A DNA stretch of 64,000 nucleotides from Halococcus salifodinae DSM 8989 (GTDB lineage Archaea; Halobacteriota; Halobacteria; Halobacteriales; Halococcaceae), in NCBI RefSeq assembly GCF_000336935.1, contig NZ_AOME01000051.1, forward strand, positions 160,918 to 224,917, read 5' to 3'. Positions 52,134 through 60,364 of the stretch are shown piece by piece; position 1 is the first letter of the stretch, and each line of letters begins with the position of its first letter. A program made the translations under genes and the position numbers. The notes beneath the pieces are model-generated. The model saw only the letters and a program-made list of their open reading frames with translations. It made no database searches and was not told the DNA's origin.

Positions 52134-53273
52134 GTGAGCAGCCTGGTCGTCTGCATCGATCGCGGCGCGGTCATCGCCGACGCCGCTGGTGAGACGCCGG
52201 TGGTCGGCGAGCGGGCGGTGCGCTCGCTCGTCACCGAGGTCGGGCTCGACGATCCCGAGGACAGTCGGGTGAACTGCCTGCTCGAAGGCCTCCGGATCAC
52301 TCGCGAGCGCCGCGACGAGGGCGAGGAGCCGGTGCTGGCGGTGGTGTCGGCTCCCGACGAGTCAGTCGATAGCGACCGGGCGATCGCCCAGCAGATCGAC
52401 GACCTCCTCGCCGATCATCCTGTGGAGTCGGCGGTGGTCGTGACCGACAACGCGGCCGACGAGCGGCTGGTCCACGTGATCGAGAGCCGGGTTCGCGTGG
52501 ATGGGGTCTCGCGGGTCGTGGTGCGGCAGGCGCGCGATCTCGAATCCACCTACTACCTCCTGAAGCAGTTTCTCGCCGACGAACAGCTCCGGGCCACTGT
52601 ACTCGTTCCGATCGGCCTCTTCTTGCTCGCGGTGCCCATCCTCGTCGCCGTGCAGAACGTGACGGCCGCGCTCGCGGCGGTCGCCAGCGTCGCCGGCCTG
52701 TTCTTGCTCTACAAGGGCCTCGGGGTCGACGACGCGCTCGCGGTGCTCGCGAGCGGGGTTCGCGACGGGCTCTACACCGGTCGGGTTTCGGTGGTGACGA
52801 GCGTGGTCGCGGCGGGGCTCGCTCTCGTCGGGATCGTCGCGGGCGTCATCAGTGCCACGCCGCTCGCGGCCGAGGCGAGCGTGCTGACGACCGCGATGGC
52901 GTTTCTGTTCGACAGCGTGCCGTGGCTGGCGATCGCCGCGCTGACCGCGAGCATCGGCCGTGCGCTCGACGAGTGGCTCCGAAACACCCAGATAGGAAAC
53001 GCCGCGCTCAACCTGCCGTTCGTGGTGATCGCGGTCGCGTTCGTGGTCCGCGGGTTCGCGGCGTACTTCCTCGAACGCGCCGGCGTGATCGACCCCTTGA
53101 CTGTTCCGCCGATGGCGCTCGGGATCGTCTCCATCCGGGGATTCGAGATCGCCGGCGACATCCGACTGGTGGCGTTCGTGGTCGTCGGTGTCTGCATCAG
53201 CCTGCTCGGCGTCGGCGTGGCCGCCCGACTCGGCGAGTGGCTCACGGTCGAAGAGCCCGCCGAGTCACCGTAG
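52134..53273 (+). CDS. DUF373 family membrane protein
   Basis: 379 residues from the GTG at 52134. The cytoplasmic N-half starts SSLVVCIDRGAVIADAAG and includes VVVTDNAADERL, as in archaeal DUF373 proteins. The C-half has six to seven hydrophobic segments (from about 153). Archaea-specific, without assigned function. A TATA-like TTTTTATTC sits 25-33 bases before the start. It stands between SppA and the convergent aroD. Confidence 0.88.
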   Translation: MSSLVVCIDRGAVIADAAGETPVVGERAVRSLVTEVGLDDPEDSRVNCLLEGLRITRERRDEGEEPVLAVVSAPDESVDSDRAIAQQIDDLLADHPVESAVVVTDNAADERLVHVIESRVRVDGVSRVVVRQARDLESTYYLLKQFLADEQLRATVLVPIGLFLLAVPILVAVQNVTAALAAVASVAGLFLLYKGLGVDDALAVLASGVRDGLYTGRVSVVTSVVAAGLALVGIVAGVISATPLAAEASVLTTAMAFLFDSVPWLAIAALTASIGRALDEWLRNTQIGNAALNLPFVVIAVAFVVRGFAAYFLERAGVIDPLTVPPMALGIVSIRGFEIAGDIRLVAFVVVGVCISLLGVGVAARLGEWLTVEEPAESP

Positions 53274-53954
53274 CGCGTCGAGTAGGTCGGCGAGCGTCGC
53301 GAGGTCGTACTGGCCCGGTGCGGTCGCCGCATCCGGGTCGACGGGCGCGTACGCGATCCGCGAGCCGTACAGCGGTGCGATCGCGCGGGAGTGCCGTCCC
53401 GTCGCTCCCATTGCCATCGTCGCCACCCGATGTCCGTCGGCGTCGAGATCGCGCGTGACCGAGAGGAGCGCGAGCACGTCGTCGATCGACGTGGCGGTGG
53501 TCGCAAACTTTCCGATATCGCCGTGTTCGCAGGCCCGCGAAAGCGTCTCCCGAAGCTCCGACTGCGGTGGCGTTCCCGAGAAGTCGTGAGCCGAGACCAC
53601 GACGCTCGCATCGTGCTCGCGGGCGTGGGCAACGACATCCGCACCGCCGTCTTCCCCTGCATGCTCGTTCTCCGTGACTGCTGCGAGTTCGATGTCGATG
53701 GCTTCGACGCCTGGATGCTCGGCGGCCTGGCGGAGCACGTCGAGTCGTTTCGGCCCCTCGGCGGCCCCACCGCCCTCGACTTCCGTCCGGTTGGTCGCCA
53801 GTAGCGGAAGCTCGCCGTCGTAGGCGTCGAGCGCCACGAGTGGATCGGACGCGAGGTCCAGCCGGAACTCGACGGCGTCGGCGTGTTCGCGCGCAGCCGG
53901 CTCTTCGGCGAGGTCGGCCGTGGCGGCCGCGAGAACGAGCGACTCGAAGTTCAT
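53265..53954 (-). CDS. aroD: Type I 3-dehydroquinate dehydratase
   Basis: 229 residues from the ATG at 53954. It dehydrates 3-dehydroquinate to 3-dehydroshikimate in aromatic amino acid synthesis. The Schiff-base Lys is in IGKFATTATS (about 160) and the His in VVSAHDF (about 133); VEFRLDLA near the N-terminus is a sugar-binding strand. The 3' end overlaps the DUF373 stop region by nine bases. The DNA methyltransferase gene ends 35 bases upstream on the same strand. Confidence 0.93.
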   Translation of the reverse strand: MNFESLVLAAATADLAEEPAAREHADAVEFRLDLASDPLVALDAYDGELPLLATNRTEVEGGGAAEGPKRLDVLRQAAEHPGVEAIDIELAAVTENEHAGEDGGADVVAHAREHDASVVVSAHDFSGTPPQSELRETLSRACEHGDIGKFATTATSIDDVLALLSVTRDLDADGHRVATMAMGATGRHSRAIAPLYGSRIAYAPVDPDAATAPGQYDLATLADLLDALR

Positions 53955-53988
53955 GTCCTTGAGTCCGGCCGGGCGAACAAAAGTCCCG

Positions 53989-55020
53989 CTATGGCTCGAA
54001 CGGCGCGTGCTCGACGGCGTATCCACCGGCGGTCGGGCGGACGTCCTCGACGGCGTAGAGCCGGATTCGTCGTTCTTGCTTCGTGACGACGGGGAAATCG
54101 TAGTGTTCGACGTCGTAACCGAGTTCTTCGTCCGCCGCTTCGCGTTCGGCGACGAACTCGCGGTGGTTGTCGAGTCGCCGTTCGACGTACGATCGTGACC
54201 GTGCTTCGAGGCCCGCGATCCGGTCGTCGAACCCCGCGAGGAGCGCGCGGTCGCGGTCGAACCCGACCGAGTTGCGACCGGCGAGCATCGCCGCGAGCGT
54301 CGTTGTTCCGGTTCCCCAAAAGGGGTCGAGCACGCGATCACCGTAGACCGAGTACATGTTGACGAGCCGGAGCGGGAGCTGGAGCGGGAACGCGCCCGAG
54401 CGGTCGCGGCCCTCACCGTCGAGGGCCTGGTCGGTGCCCGTGAGCGTCCAGAGATCGGAGAACCAGTCGTTGCGCTCCTCCCAGAAGTACGCGCTCTCGT
54501 AGCGGCGGCGCTCGCCCGGCGGGAACTCGCGCGTCGAGCCGTTCCGGAAGACGAGGATGTACTCGTGTTCGAGGGTGGTGTAGGCGTTCGTCGGCACCAT
54601 CCCCGAGCCCATGAACTTGGTGAGGCGATTGACGGGCTTTCGCCAGAGGACGTCGGGCAGTGATCGGAACCCGCGCTCGCGCATCGCCTCGACGACGGCC
54701 GCGTGGTTCGGGTACTGCTGGAACTCGTCGTCGATCGAGCGGGTGGCGTCGCCGACGTTGATGCAGGCGATCCCGCCCGGTTTGAGCACGCGCGCGAGTT
54801 CGTCCCACGCGGGGGCGAGCGCCGCGTGCATCGCCTCGAAGGCCGCGTCGCCGGCACCCCGATCGAGGTGATCGCCGATCGCCGGATCGAGATCGGCGAA
54901 GAGATCGTCCCAAAGTTCGATCATCGGGTACGGCGGCGACGTGACCACGAGATCGATCGAATCGTCGGCGAGCGCCAGGTCGCGGGCGTCGCCGACCGCG
55001 GTCACGTGCTCGGTCTGCAC
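53989..55020 (-). CDS. DNA methyltransferase of the N4-cytosine/N6-adenine type
   Basis: 343 residues from a GTG at 55020. The catalytic TSPPYP (about residue 29) is the SPPY motif of m4C methyltransferases, and DPFWGTGTT (about 253) is the SAM-binding motif I in permuted (beta-class) order. GDATRS, VLWRKP and LEHEYILVFR fit the target region. No restriction enzyme gene is next to it, so it is an orphan enzyme. Haloarchaea carry a conserved orphan m4C CTAG methyltransferase that this could be, but the specificity cannot be read here. Confidence 0.87.
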   Translation of the reverse strand: MQTEHVTAVGDARDLALADDSIDLVVTSPPYPMIELWDDLFADLDPAIGDHLDRGAGDAAFEAMHAALAPAWDELARVLKPGGIACINVGDATRSIDDEFQQYPNHAAVVEAMRERGFRSLPDVLWRKPVNRLTKFMGSGMVPTNAYTTLEHEYILVFRNGSTREFPPGERRRYESAYFWEERNDWFSDLWTLTGTDQALDGEGRDRSGAFPLQLPLRLVNMYSVYGDRVLDPFWGTGTTTLAAMLAGRNSVGFDRDRALLAGFDDRIAGLEARSRSYVERRLDNHREFVAEREAADEELGYDVEHYDFPVVTKQERRIRLYAVEDVRPTAGGYAVEHAPFEP

Positions 55021-55084
55021 GTCAGTTCCTTCGTGGATCGCACTAACAACGTTGTGGTTCGTCGCTGTGTGGTATTCTTGCCGT

Positions 55085-55440
55085 CTGCCGGTTGTTGGCG
55101 GTTGCGGTGGCAGTGCGGGCCTGGCGTCTCGACGAGCGCAGCGAGTCGAGGCTCAGGAGAGCGAAGCTCTCCTGGCGGATGAAGGGCGAGCCCGTGAGCG
55201 AAGCGAACGGTCGAGGGCTTCGGCGGTGGGGTTCCTCGGTGGATCGAGGGCGAGGGAACGGAGTGACTGAGGGCTCGGGCGGTGCGGTCGTGGAACGCGG
55301 TGCGGATGTAGACGGAGACCGTCCGCGTAAGCGAAGCGAGCGCGGTTCGCCGCGAACGCCGACGGCGTTCGCGGGTGTTTTTAGTCCAGGTTTTTGGACG
55401 GGGTTCGACTGAGCGACCGCAGGGAGCGAGGGAGGACCCC
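55085..55440. repeat. Mosaic hairpin repeat region, copy 2
   Basis: No convincing gene. TGGCGGTTGCGG (55096), TGGCGTCTCGACGAGCGC (55122-55139), CTCAGGAGAGC..GCTCTCCTGG, GCGGATGAAGGGCGAGC (55175-55191), CCCGTGAGCGAAGCGAACGG and GAGGGCTTCGGCGGTG (55213-55228) appear in the same order as at 47650-48178. Further hairpins follow (GCGAACGCCGACGGCGTTCGC). The two copies are not identical in length but share the block order, so they look like members of one dispersed repeat family. Confidence 0.65.
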
Positions 55441-55456
55441 GTGTAAAAAGTGGGTT

Positions 55457-56518
55457 TTAGAACTCGTCGATTACCGGAATCCCCATCGTCTCGAAATCGC
55501 TCATCGCGGCGAGCTTTGCGGAGACATCGTCGAGACCGACCGTCTCCGAAACCACCACACTCGGATCGAGTTTGCCGTCAGCGACCATCCGGAAGATCTC
55601 GTCGTATCGAGTCGGTGGCATCCCGAGCGAGCCGACGAACTCGATCTCCTGCATCACCATCATGTCGGTCGGGAGTTCGACGGATCCCTGCTCGTCGTCG
55701 GTGCTGAGTCCGACCTGGACGTGCTGGCCGCGGGTCCCGAGGCTCATGATCGAGTTGCGGCAGGTGGTCGCGATCCCGAGCGCATCGACCGAGACCGCTG
55801 CGCCGCCGTCGGTGATGGCTTTCACCTCTTGGGGTACGTTCTCGGTTTCGCTCGCGTTGACCGTCTCGCTCGCGCCGAGGTCCTCGGCCAGCTCGAGCTT
55901 CTCCGATTGGAGATCAATCGCGACGACGTTCCCACCGAGTGCGTCGGCGATGTGTACGGCTGAGAGTCCGACGCCGCCGCAGCCGTGGACCGCGACCCAG
56001 TCGCCGGCGTCGACATCCGCCTGGTGAGCGAGCGCGTGAAAAGCGGTCATGAACCGACAGCCCAGTCCTGCCATGTCGACTGCCGAGACGCCGTCGGGGA
56101 GTTGGACGGCGTTGTGGTCAGCAACGGGAACGTGCATCTCTTCGGCGAACGCGCCCGGAGCCGCTTCGTTCAGCCCGAGCGGCACGATGTTCTCGCAGGT
56201 GTTCGAGTGGCCGGTCCGACACTGGTGGCAGGTGCCGTCGCCGAGGTTGAACGGGACCGTGACTTGATCGCCCTCACTTACGTTCTCGACCTCGCTCCCG
56301 ACGTCGATCACTTTGCCCGCGGGCTCGTGGCCGAGGATCTGGCCTTCGGGTGGCTTGAGCCCGAGCCAGTCCCACTCGCCCTGCCAGCCGTGCCAGTCGC
56401 TTCGGCAGATGCCACACGCCTCCAGCTCGATCACCGCGCCGTCGGCGGCGGGATCGGGCGCGTCGACCTCTGTCACGTCGAGCGGTTCGCCGTACTCGCG
56501 GAGGACTGCTGCGCGCAT
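55457..56518 (-). CDS. Zinc-dependent alcohol dehydrogenase (MDR family)
   Basis: 353 residues from the ATG at 56518; the ATG at 56545 nine codons upstream is an alternative. Catalytic zinc ligands: Cys in EACGICRSD (about 33), His in LGHEPAG (about 62); structural zinc CHQCRTGHSNTC (about 93-104). NAD-binding GCGGVGLS at about 173. It oxidises an alcohol or reduces an aldehyde or ketone. Divergent from the first acyl-CoA dehydrogenase; together they could serve fatty acid or alcohol use. Confidence 0.92.
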   Translation of the reverse strand: MRAAVLREYGEPLDVTEVDAPDPAADGAVIELEACGICRSDWHGWQGEWDWLGLKPPEGQILGHEPAGKVIDVGSEVENVSEGDQVTVPFNLGDGTCHQCRTGHSNTCENIVPLGLNEAAPGAFAEEMHVPVADHNAVQLPDGVSAVDMAGLGCRFMTAFHALAHQADVDAGDWVAVHGCGGVGLSAVHIADALGGNVVAIDLQSEKLELAEDLGASETVNASETENVPQEVKAITDGGAAVSVDALGIATTCRNSIMSLGTRGQHVQVGLSTDDEQGSVELPTDMMVMQEIEFVGSLGMPPTRYDEIFRMVADGKLDPSVVVSETVGLDDVSAKLAAMSDFETMGIPVIDEF

Positions 56519-56630
56519 ACCGTGGCCGACGAGCGGCACCGGCATAGTCGTTCCCCCGAAACCGGCGTCGAAGTTACCGATGTTCAACACTGGGGCGAAG
56601 ATACTTTTCGATGGAAGCACAGTAACGAGT

Positions 56631-57767
56631 ATGTCGTTTCAGCTATCGGGCGAGCAGGAGGCGATCCGGAGTGCGGTCCGGGAGTTCGCCGAGGAGGAGA
56701 TCGTACCCGTCGCGCGCGAACACGACGAGTCGGGCGAGTACCCTGAAGAGCTCCGGAAGGAGGCTGCCGAGTACGACTTCGTGGCCCCGAACATCCCGAC
56801 GGAGTACGGCGGCGCGGGGATGGACACGCTGTCGTCGGCGCTCGTGACCGAGGAACTCTGGCGCGCCGACCCGGGGATCGGGAGCGCGGTCGGATCGGCT
56901 GGGTTCGGAAGCAACATGATCGTCAAGTACGGCGACGAGTGGATGAAAGAGGAGTGGCTCCCGCCGATCGCGGCGGGCGAGTCGGCCTCCGCGAGCGCGA
57001 TCTCCGAGCCCGCCCACGGCTCGAACGTGGCGGGGATCGAAACTCGCGCCGAGAAGGACGGCGACGAGTACGTTCTCAATGGCAACAAGATGTGGATCAC
57101 GAACGGGACGGTCGCCGACATCGCGGTCGTGATGACGAAAACCGATCCCGGCGCGGGTCACCAGGGGATCACCGCCTTCCTCGTTCCGACCGATTCCGAG
57201 GGGTTCTCGACCGAGAAGATCGACAACAAGCTCGGGATCAGGGCCTCGGATCTCGCCGAGGTGATGCTCGACGACGTGCGCGTGCCCGAAGAGAACGTTA
57301 TCGGCGAGGTGAACAAGGGGTTCTACCAGCTCATGGACTTCTTTGCGTCGGGTCGGACCAGTGTGGCCGCCCAGGCCGTCGGAGCCGCACAGGGTGCGCT
57401 CGACGCCGCGCGAGAGTACGCGGGCGAGCGCGAGCAGTTCGATCAACCCATCGCGGAGTTCCAGGCGATCCGGCACAAGCTCGCGGAGATGGCGACGAAC
57501 GTCGACGCCGCGCGCTCGCTGACCTACCGGGCGGCCACCCACGTCGAGGCGGGCGACGACGACGCGGTGCGCTTTGCGAGCATGGCGAAGCTCTTTGCGA
57601 GCGAGCACGCGGTCGACGTGGCCGACGAGGCGATTCAAGTGTTCGGCGGGGCGGGCTACGTCACCGATCACCCCGCCGAGCGGTACTACCGCGACGCGAG
57701 GATCACCAAGATCTACGAGGGCACCAGCGAGATCCAGAAGAACATCATCGCCGACCAGTTGTTATGA
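56631..57767 (+). CDS. Acyl-CoA dehydrogenase
   Basis: 378 residues from the ATG at 56631. FAD- and substrate-binding signatures: ASAISEPAHGSN (about 120-131), KMWITNG, and the C-terminal ITKIYEGTSEIQKNI, with the catalytic Glu in YEG. Length is typical of short/medium-chain enzymes. It makes trans-2-enoyl-CoA. The stop overlaps the alpha/beta hydrolase gene (ATGA), an uncommon partner. A TATA-like ATACTTTT is about 23 bases before the ATG. Confidence 0.92.
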   Translation: MSFQLSGEQEAIRSAVREFAEEEIVPVAREHDESGEYPEELRKEAAEYDFVAPNIPTEYGGAGMDTLSSALVTEELWRADPGIGSAVGSAGFGSNMIVKYGDEWMKEEWLPPIAAGESASASAISEPAHGSNVAGIETRAEKDGDEYVLNGNKMWITNGTVADIAVVMTKTDPGAGHQGITAFLVPTDSEGFSTEKIDNKLGIRASDLAEVMLDDVRVPEENVIGEVNKGFYQLMDFFASGRTSVAAQAVGAAQGALDAAREYAGEREQFDQPIAEFQAIRHKLAEMATNVDAARSLTYRAATHVEAGDDDAVRFASMAKLFASEHAVDVADEAIQVFGGAGYVTDHPAERYYRDARITKIYEGTSEIQKNIIADQLL

Positions 57768-58672
57768 ACCACGACGAGTGGGCTGTCGGCCAGGCAACGA
57801 CCACCGTGACGGTCGACGGCCACGACCTCTCGGTGGCGTACCGCGACGACGGCCCCGGCAGCCACGACGGCAGCGGGGGTCTCGACAGCGAAGGCGACGA
57901 GAGTGGCGACGGCACGAGCGGGACGGACGACCCGCCCGTCGTCTTCCTCCATGGCATTCCGACGTGGTCGTTTCTCTGGCGTGATGTCGTCCCGGCGATC
58001 GCCGAGGATCGGCGCGTCATCGTGCCCGACCTCCTTGGGTACGGCAACTCCGCGATGGCCGACGGGTTCGATCGGTCGATCCGCGCCCAGGAGGCGATGC
58101 TCGCAGCGTTGCTGGAGGAGTTGGGAATCGAGACGGTTTCGATCGTCTCTCACGACATCGGCGGCGGGGTCGCGCTGCGCTACGCCGCCCACCATCCGGA
58201 CGCGGTCGCCCAGCTGGTCTGCTCGAACGCGGTGTGTTATGACTCGTGGCCGGTGGAGTTCATCACCGACTTCGAACTCCCCGAAACCACCGAAACGCCG
58301 CTCGACGACCTCGAAGAGCAGGTGAGTTCGGCGTTCACGCTCGGCGCGTACGGCGACCCCGATCCGGCGTTCGTCGAGGGACTGACCGCGCCGTGGCTCT
58401 CGGAGGAAGGTCGTACCTCGCTCGCGCGGTGTGCGGTGGCGACCAACACGAATCACACGACCGAGATCGACTACGACGCGATCACCGCCGACTTCCTCGG
58501 CTTGTGGGGTGCTGGCGACGACTTCCAGCCGATCGAATACGGCGAGCGCCTCGCTGACGATCTCGACGGCGAGGTGGTGGGACTCGACGAGGCTTACCAC
58601 TGGGTGATGGCGGATCGGCCCGACGCGTACGTCGCGGAACTCCGTGAGTTTCTTACGCCGGGTGCGGGATGA
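57764..58672 (+). CDS. Alpha/beta hydrolase with Asp nucleophile (haloalkane dehalogenase/epoxide hydrolase-like)
   Basis: 302 residues. The oxyanion region is FLHGIPTWSFLW (about 67-78); the nucleophile elbow reads SHDIGGGVA (Asp about 131), with Asp in place of Ser, as in haloalkane dehalogenases and epoxide hydrolases. The final His is in YHWVMADRPD. An acidic Gly/Ser/Asp insertion sits at about 30-58. It is coupled to an acyl-CoA dehydrogenase and followed after 19 bases by an Lrp-like regulator. The substrate may be an epoxide or halogenated compound; haloacetate-type is also possible. Confidence 0.85.
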   Translation: MNHDEWAVGQATTTVTVDGHDLSVAYRDDGPGSHDGSGGLDSEGDESGDGTSGTDDPPVVFLHGIPTWSFLWRDVVPAIAEDRRVIVPDLLGYGNSAMADGFDRSIRAQEAMLAALLEELGIETVSIVSHDIGGGVALRYAAHHPDAVAQLVCSNAVCYDSWPVEFITDFELPETTETPLDDLEEQVSSAFTLGAYGDPDPAFVEGLTAPWLSEEGRTSLARCAVATNTNHTTEIDYDAITADFLGLWGAGDDFQPIEYGERLADDLDGEVVGLDEAYHWVMADRPDAYVAELREFLTPGAG

Positions 58673-58691
58673 TCCCTGTAAGAGCGATTCG

Positions 58692-59204
58692 ATGACCGAC
58701 GACGCGCCCGAATGGGAGTTCTCGCACCGCGACGTGGTGATCCTGCGCGAGCTCGCGCGCGATCCCCAGGTGTCCTCGCGCGAACTCACCGACATCCTCG
58801 CCGAGGAGTACGACATCGACGTCTCGCACGTCACGATCAGCGAGTCGATCCGCCGAATGCGCGAGGAGGGGGTCTTCCGCGAGGCGATCATCCCGAACGA
58901 GGAGTACTTCATCTTCGGGCTGTTCGAGTTCAAGTTCGACCCCGAGCATTTCGCTGAGGAGTGGCGCGCGGCGATGGAGTACATCCGCGACTCGCCGAAC
59001 ACCCTCTTCTATTTCCTCTCCGACGGCGAGTACCAGTGGAAGACCGTGATGATGTTCCCCGCCCGCGAGGCCGAGTCCCGGTGGATCCACGAGTTCTACA
59101 AACAGCACGGGAAGGTCGTGGCGAACATCCGCAACTCCGTCGTGACGAACGTCCTCAAGTTCGGAACCGACCCCGAACTCCTCGAAAGCTTGAACGACGA
59201 CTGA
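58692..59204 (+). CDS. Lrp/AsnC-like winged-helix regulator
   Basis: 170 residues from the ATG at 58692. The N-terminus is a winged helix (VILRELARDPQVSSRELTDILAEEYDIDVSHVTISESIRRMREEGVF), and the C-terminal part a ligand-sensing domain (LFEFKFDP..FYFLSDGEYQWKTVMMFP) that is not the classical RAM signature. Being the third gene of the acyl-CoA dehydrogenase/hydrolase run, it likely controls these genes. Ligand unknown. Confidence 0.8.
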   Translation: MTDDAPEWEFSHRDVVILRELARDPQVSSRELTDILAEEYDIDVSHVTISESIRRMREEGVFREAIIPNEEYFIFGLFEFKFDPEHFAEEWRAAMEYIRDSPNTLFYFLSDGEYQWKTVMMFPAREAESRWIHEFYKQHGKVVANIRNSVVTNVLKFGTDPELLESLNDD

Positions 59205-59277
59205 TCGACGAGTCGCGCGCCGTCGCTTCTGGCTGAGCGGATGCACGTTTTTGTGTACCGCAGTTCGGACTGTGGAC

Positions 59278-59871
59278 ATGGAGACTGCCTCGATCGACGA
59301 CCTCGATCCCGCTCCGTCCGAGAACAATATTGACCGACGAAAACTATCTGGCCCGCTGAACACCGCCGATATCGCGATCAACCGGTACGTCCTCGACCCC
59401 GACGAGCGGTTCAGCGGCTCGATCCACGCACATATGGACCAAGAAGAGGTGTTTCTCATCGTCGAAGGAGAGGCGACGTTCGAAACGTACACACCGCGAA
59501 GCCGTGCAGAATCGAACTGTTCGGTCGGCGAGATCACTGTCGACGAGAACGAGGCGATCCGGTTCGCGCCTGGCGAGTTCCAGTCCGGCAAGAACGCTGC
59601 CGACGAGCCGGTGGTGGCGTTCGCGGTGGGCGCTCCCCGCGACAGCGAGGACGTGCGGGTTCCGCTGCCGTGTCCCGAGTGCGGTCACGAGGACAGACAG
59701 CCAGTGATAGTGAATGGCGAAGAGGTCCTCGTTTGTCCCGAGTGTGGTATCGAGTCGGCAGTGGCGTGTCCGGAGTGTGACCGGAGCAATATGCGTGTCA
59801 GGCTAGCCGAGGACACCGAATATCTCGTCAACGTCTGTTTCGACTGCGGTGCGGCGTCGGCGGTAGAATGA
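59278..59871 (+). CDS. Cupin domain protein with C-terminal zinc knuckles
   Basis: 197 residues from the ATG at 59278. Residues 20-120 form a cupin (IHAHMDQEEVFLIVEGEATFET), with a partly kept HxH..E metal set. The last 75 residues carry CPECGHED, CPECGIES, CPECDRSN and CFDCG, enough cysteines for two zinc ribbons. Such cupin-zinc ribbon proteins occur in haloarchaea; function unknown. Own promoter: a T-rich CGTTTTTGTG about 30 bases upstream. Confidence 0.8.
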   Translation: METASIDDLDPAPSENNIDRRKLSGPLNTADIAINRYVLDPDERFSGSIHAHMDQEEVFLIVEGEATFETYTPRSRAESNCSVGEITVDENEAIRFAPGEFQSGKNAADEPVVAFAVGAPRDSEDVRVPLPCPECGHEDRQPVIVNGEEVLVCPECGIESAVACPECDRSNMRVRLAEDTEYLVNVCFDCGAASAVE

Positions 59872-59923
59872 CTGTCGAGAGTGACTGGCAAACCCGTGTA
59901 CTGCCCTGGTCCCAAGGCGTTGT

Positions 59924-60364
59924 TCAGCGCACCAGCGAGAGGAGTTCACACCGGAGCACGGTCTCGTCGTCCTGGTTTTTCACCGCAGCGTCGTACCGCA
60001 CGGTCCCGCTGGCACGCGGATGCTCGCGCTCTTCTTTCGCTACGACCTCGATCTCGACGTGGATGGTGTCGCCGACGTACGTCGGCGCGGTGAAGCGGAG
60101 TCCGTCCACCCCGTAGAACGCGATCACGTCCTCGCGCTGTTCGGGCGTGCGCGACTGCCAGAGCAGGCCGGTCATCGCCGAAAAGACGAACGCGCCGTGG
60201 GCGATCCGGCCGCCGTACTCGGTGTCGGCCATCCGCTCGGCGTCGGTGTGGTGGTGGTTGAAATCGCCGCTCACGCCCGCGAAGTTCGTCACGTCCGCGC
60301 TCGTCACCGTCCGTCCCGCAGTCCGAGCGGTGTCGCCGACCGCGACCGATTCGAAGTAGCTCAC
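59924..60364 (-). CDS. MaoC-like (R)-specific enoyl-CoA hydratase
   Basis: 146 residues from a GTG at 60364 that overlaps the stop of the kinase gene (GTGA). The hot-dog fold signature is visible: VTNFAGVSGDFNHHHTD (active-site Asp and His) and GRIAHGAFVFSAMTG. It hydrates trans-2-enoyl-CoA to (R)-3-hydroxyacyl-CoA. Coupled with the APH-like gene and opposite an ACAD11-like acyl-CoA dehydrogenase, consistent with a hydroxy-fatty-acid route. Confidence 0.88.
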   Translation of the reverse strand: MSYFESVAVGDTARTAGRTVTSADVTNFAGVSGDFNHHHTDAERMADTEYGGRIAHGAFVFSAMTGLLWQSRTPEQREDVIAFYGVDGLRFTAPTYVGDTIHVEIEVVAKEEREHPRASGTVRYDAAVKNQDDETVLRCELLSLVR

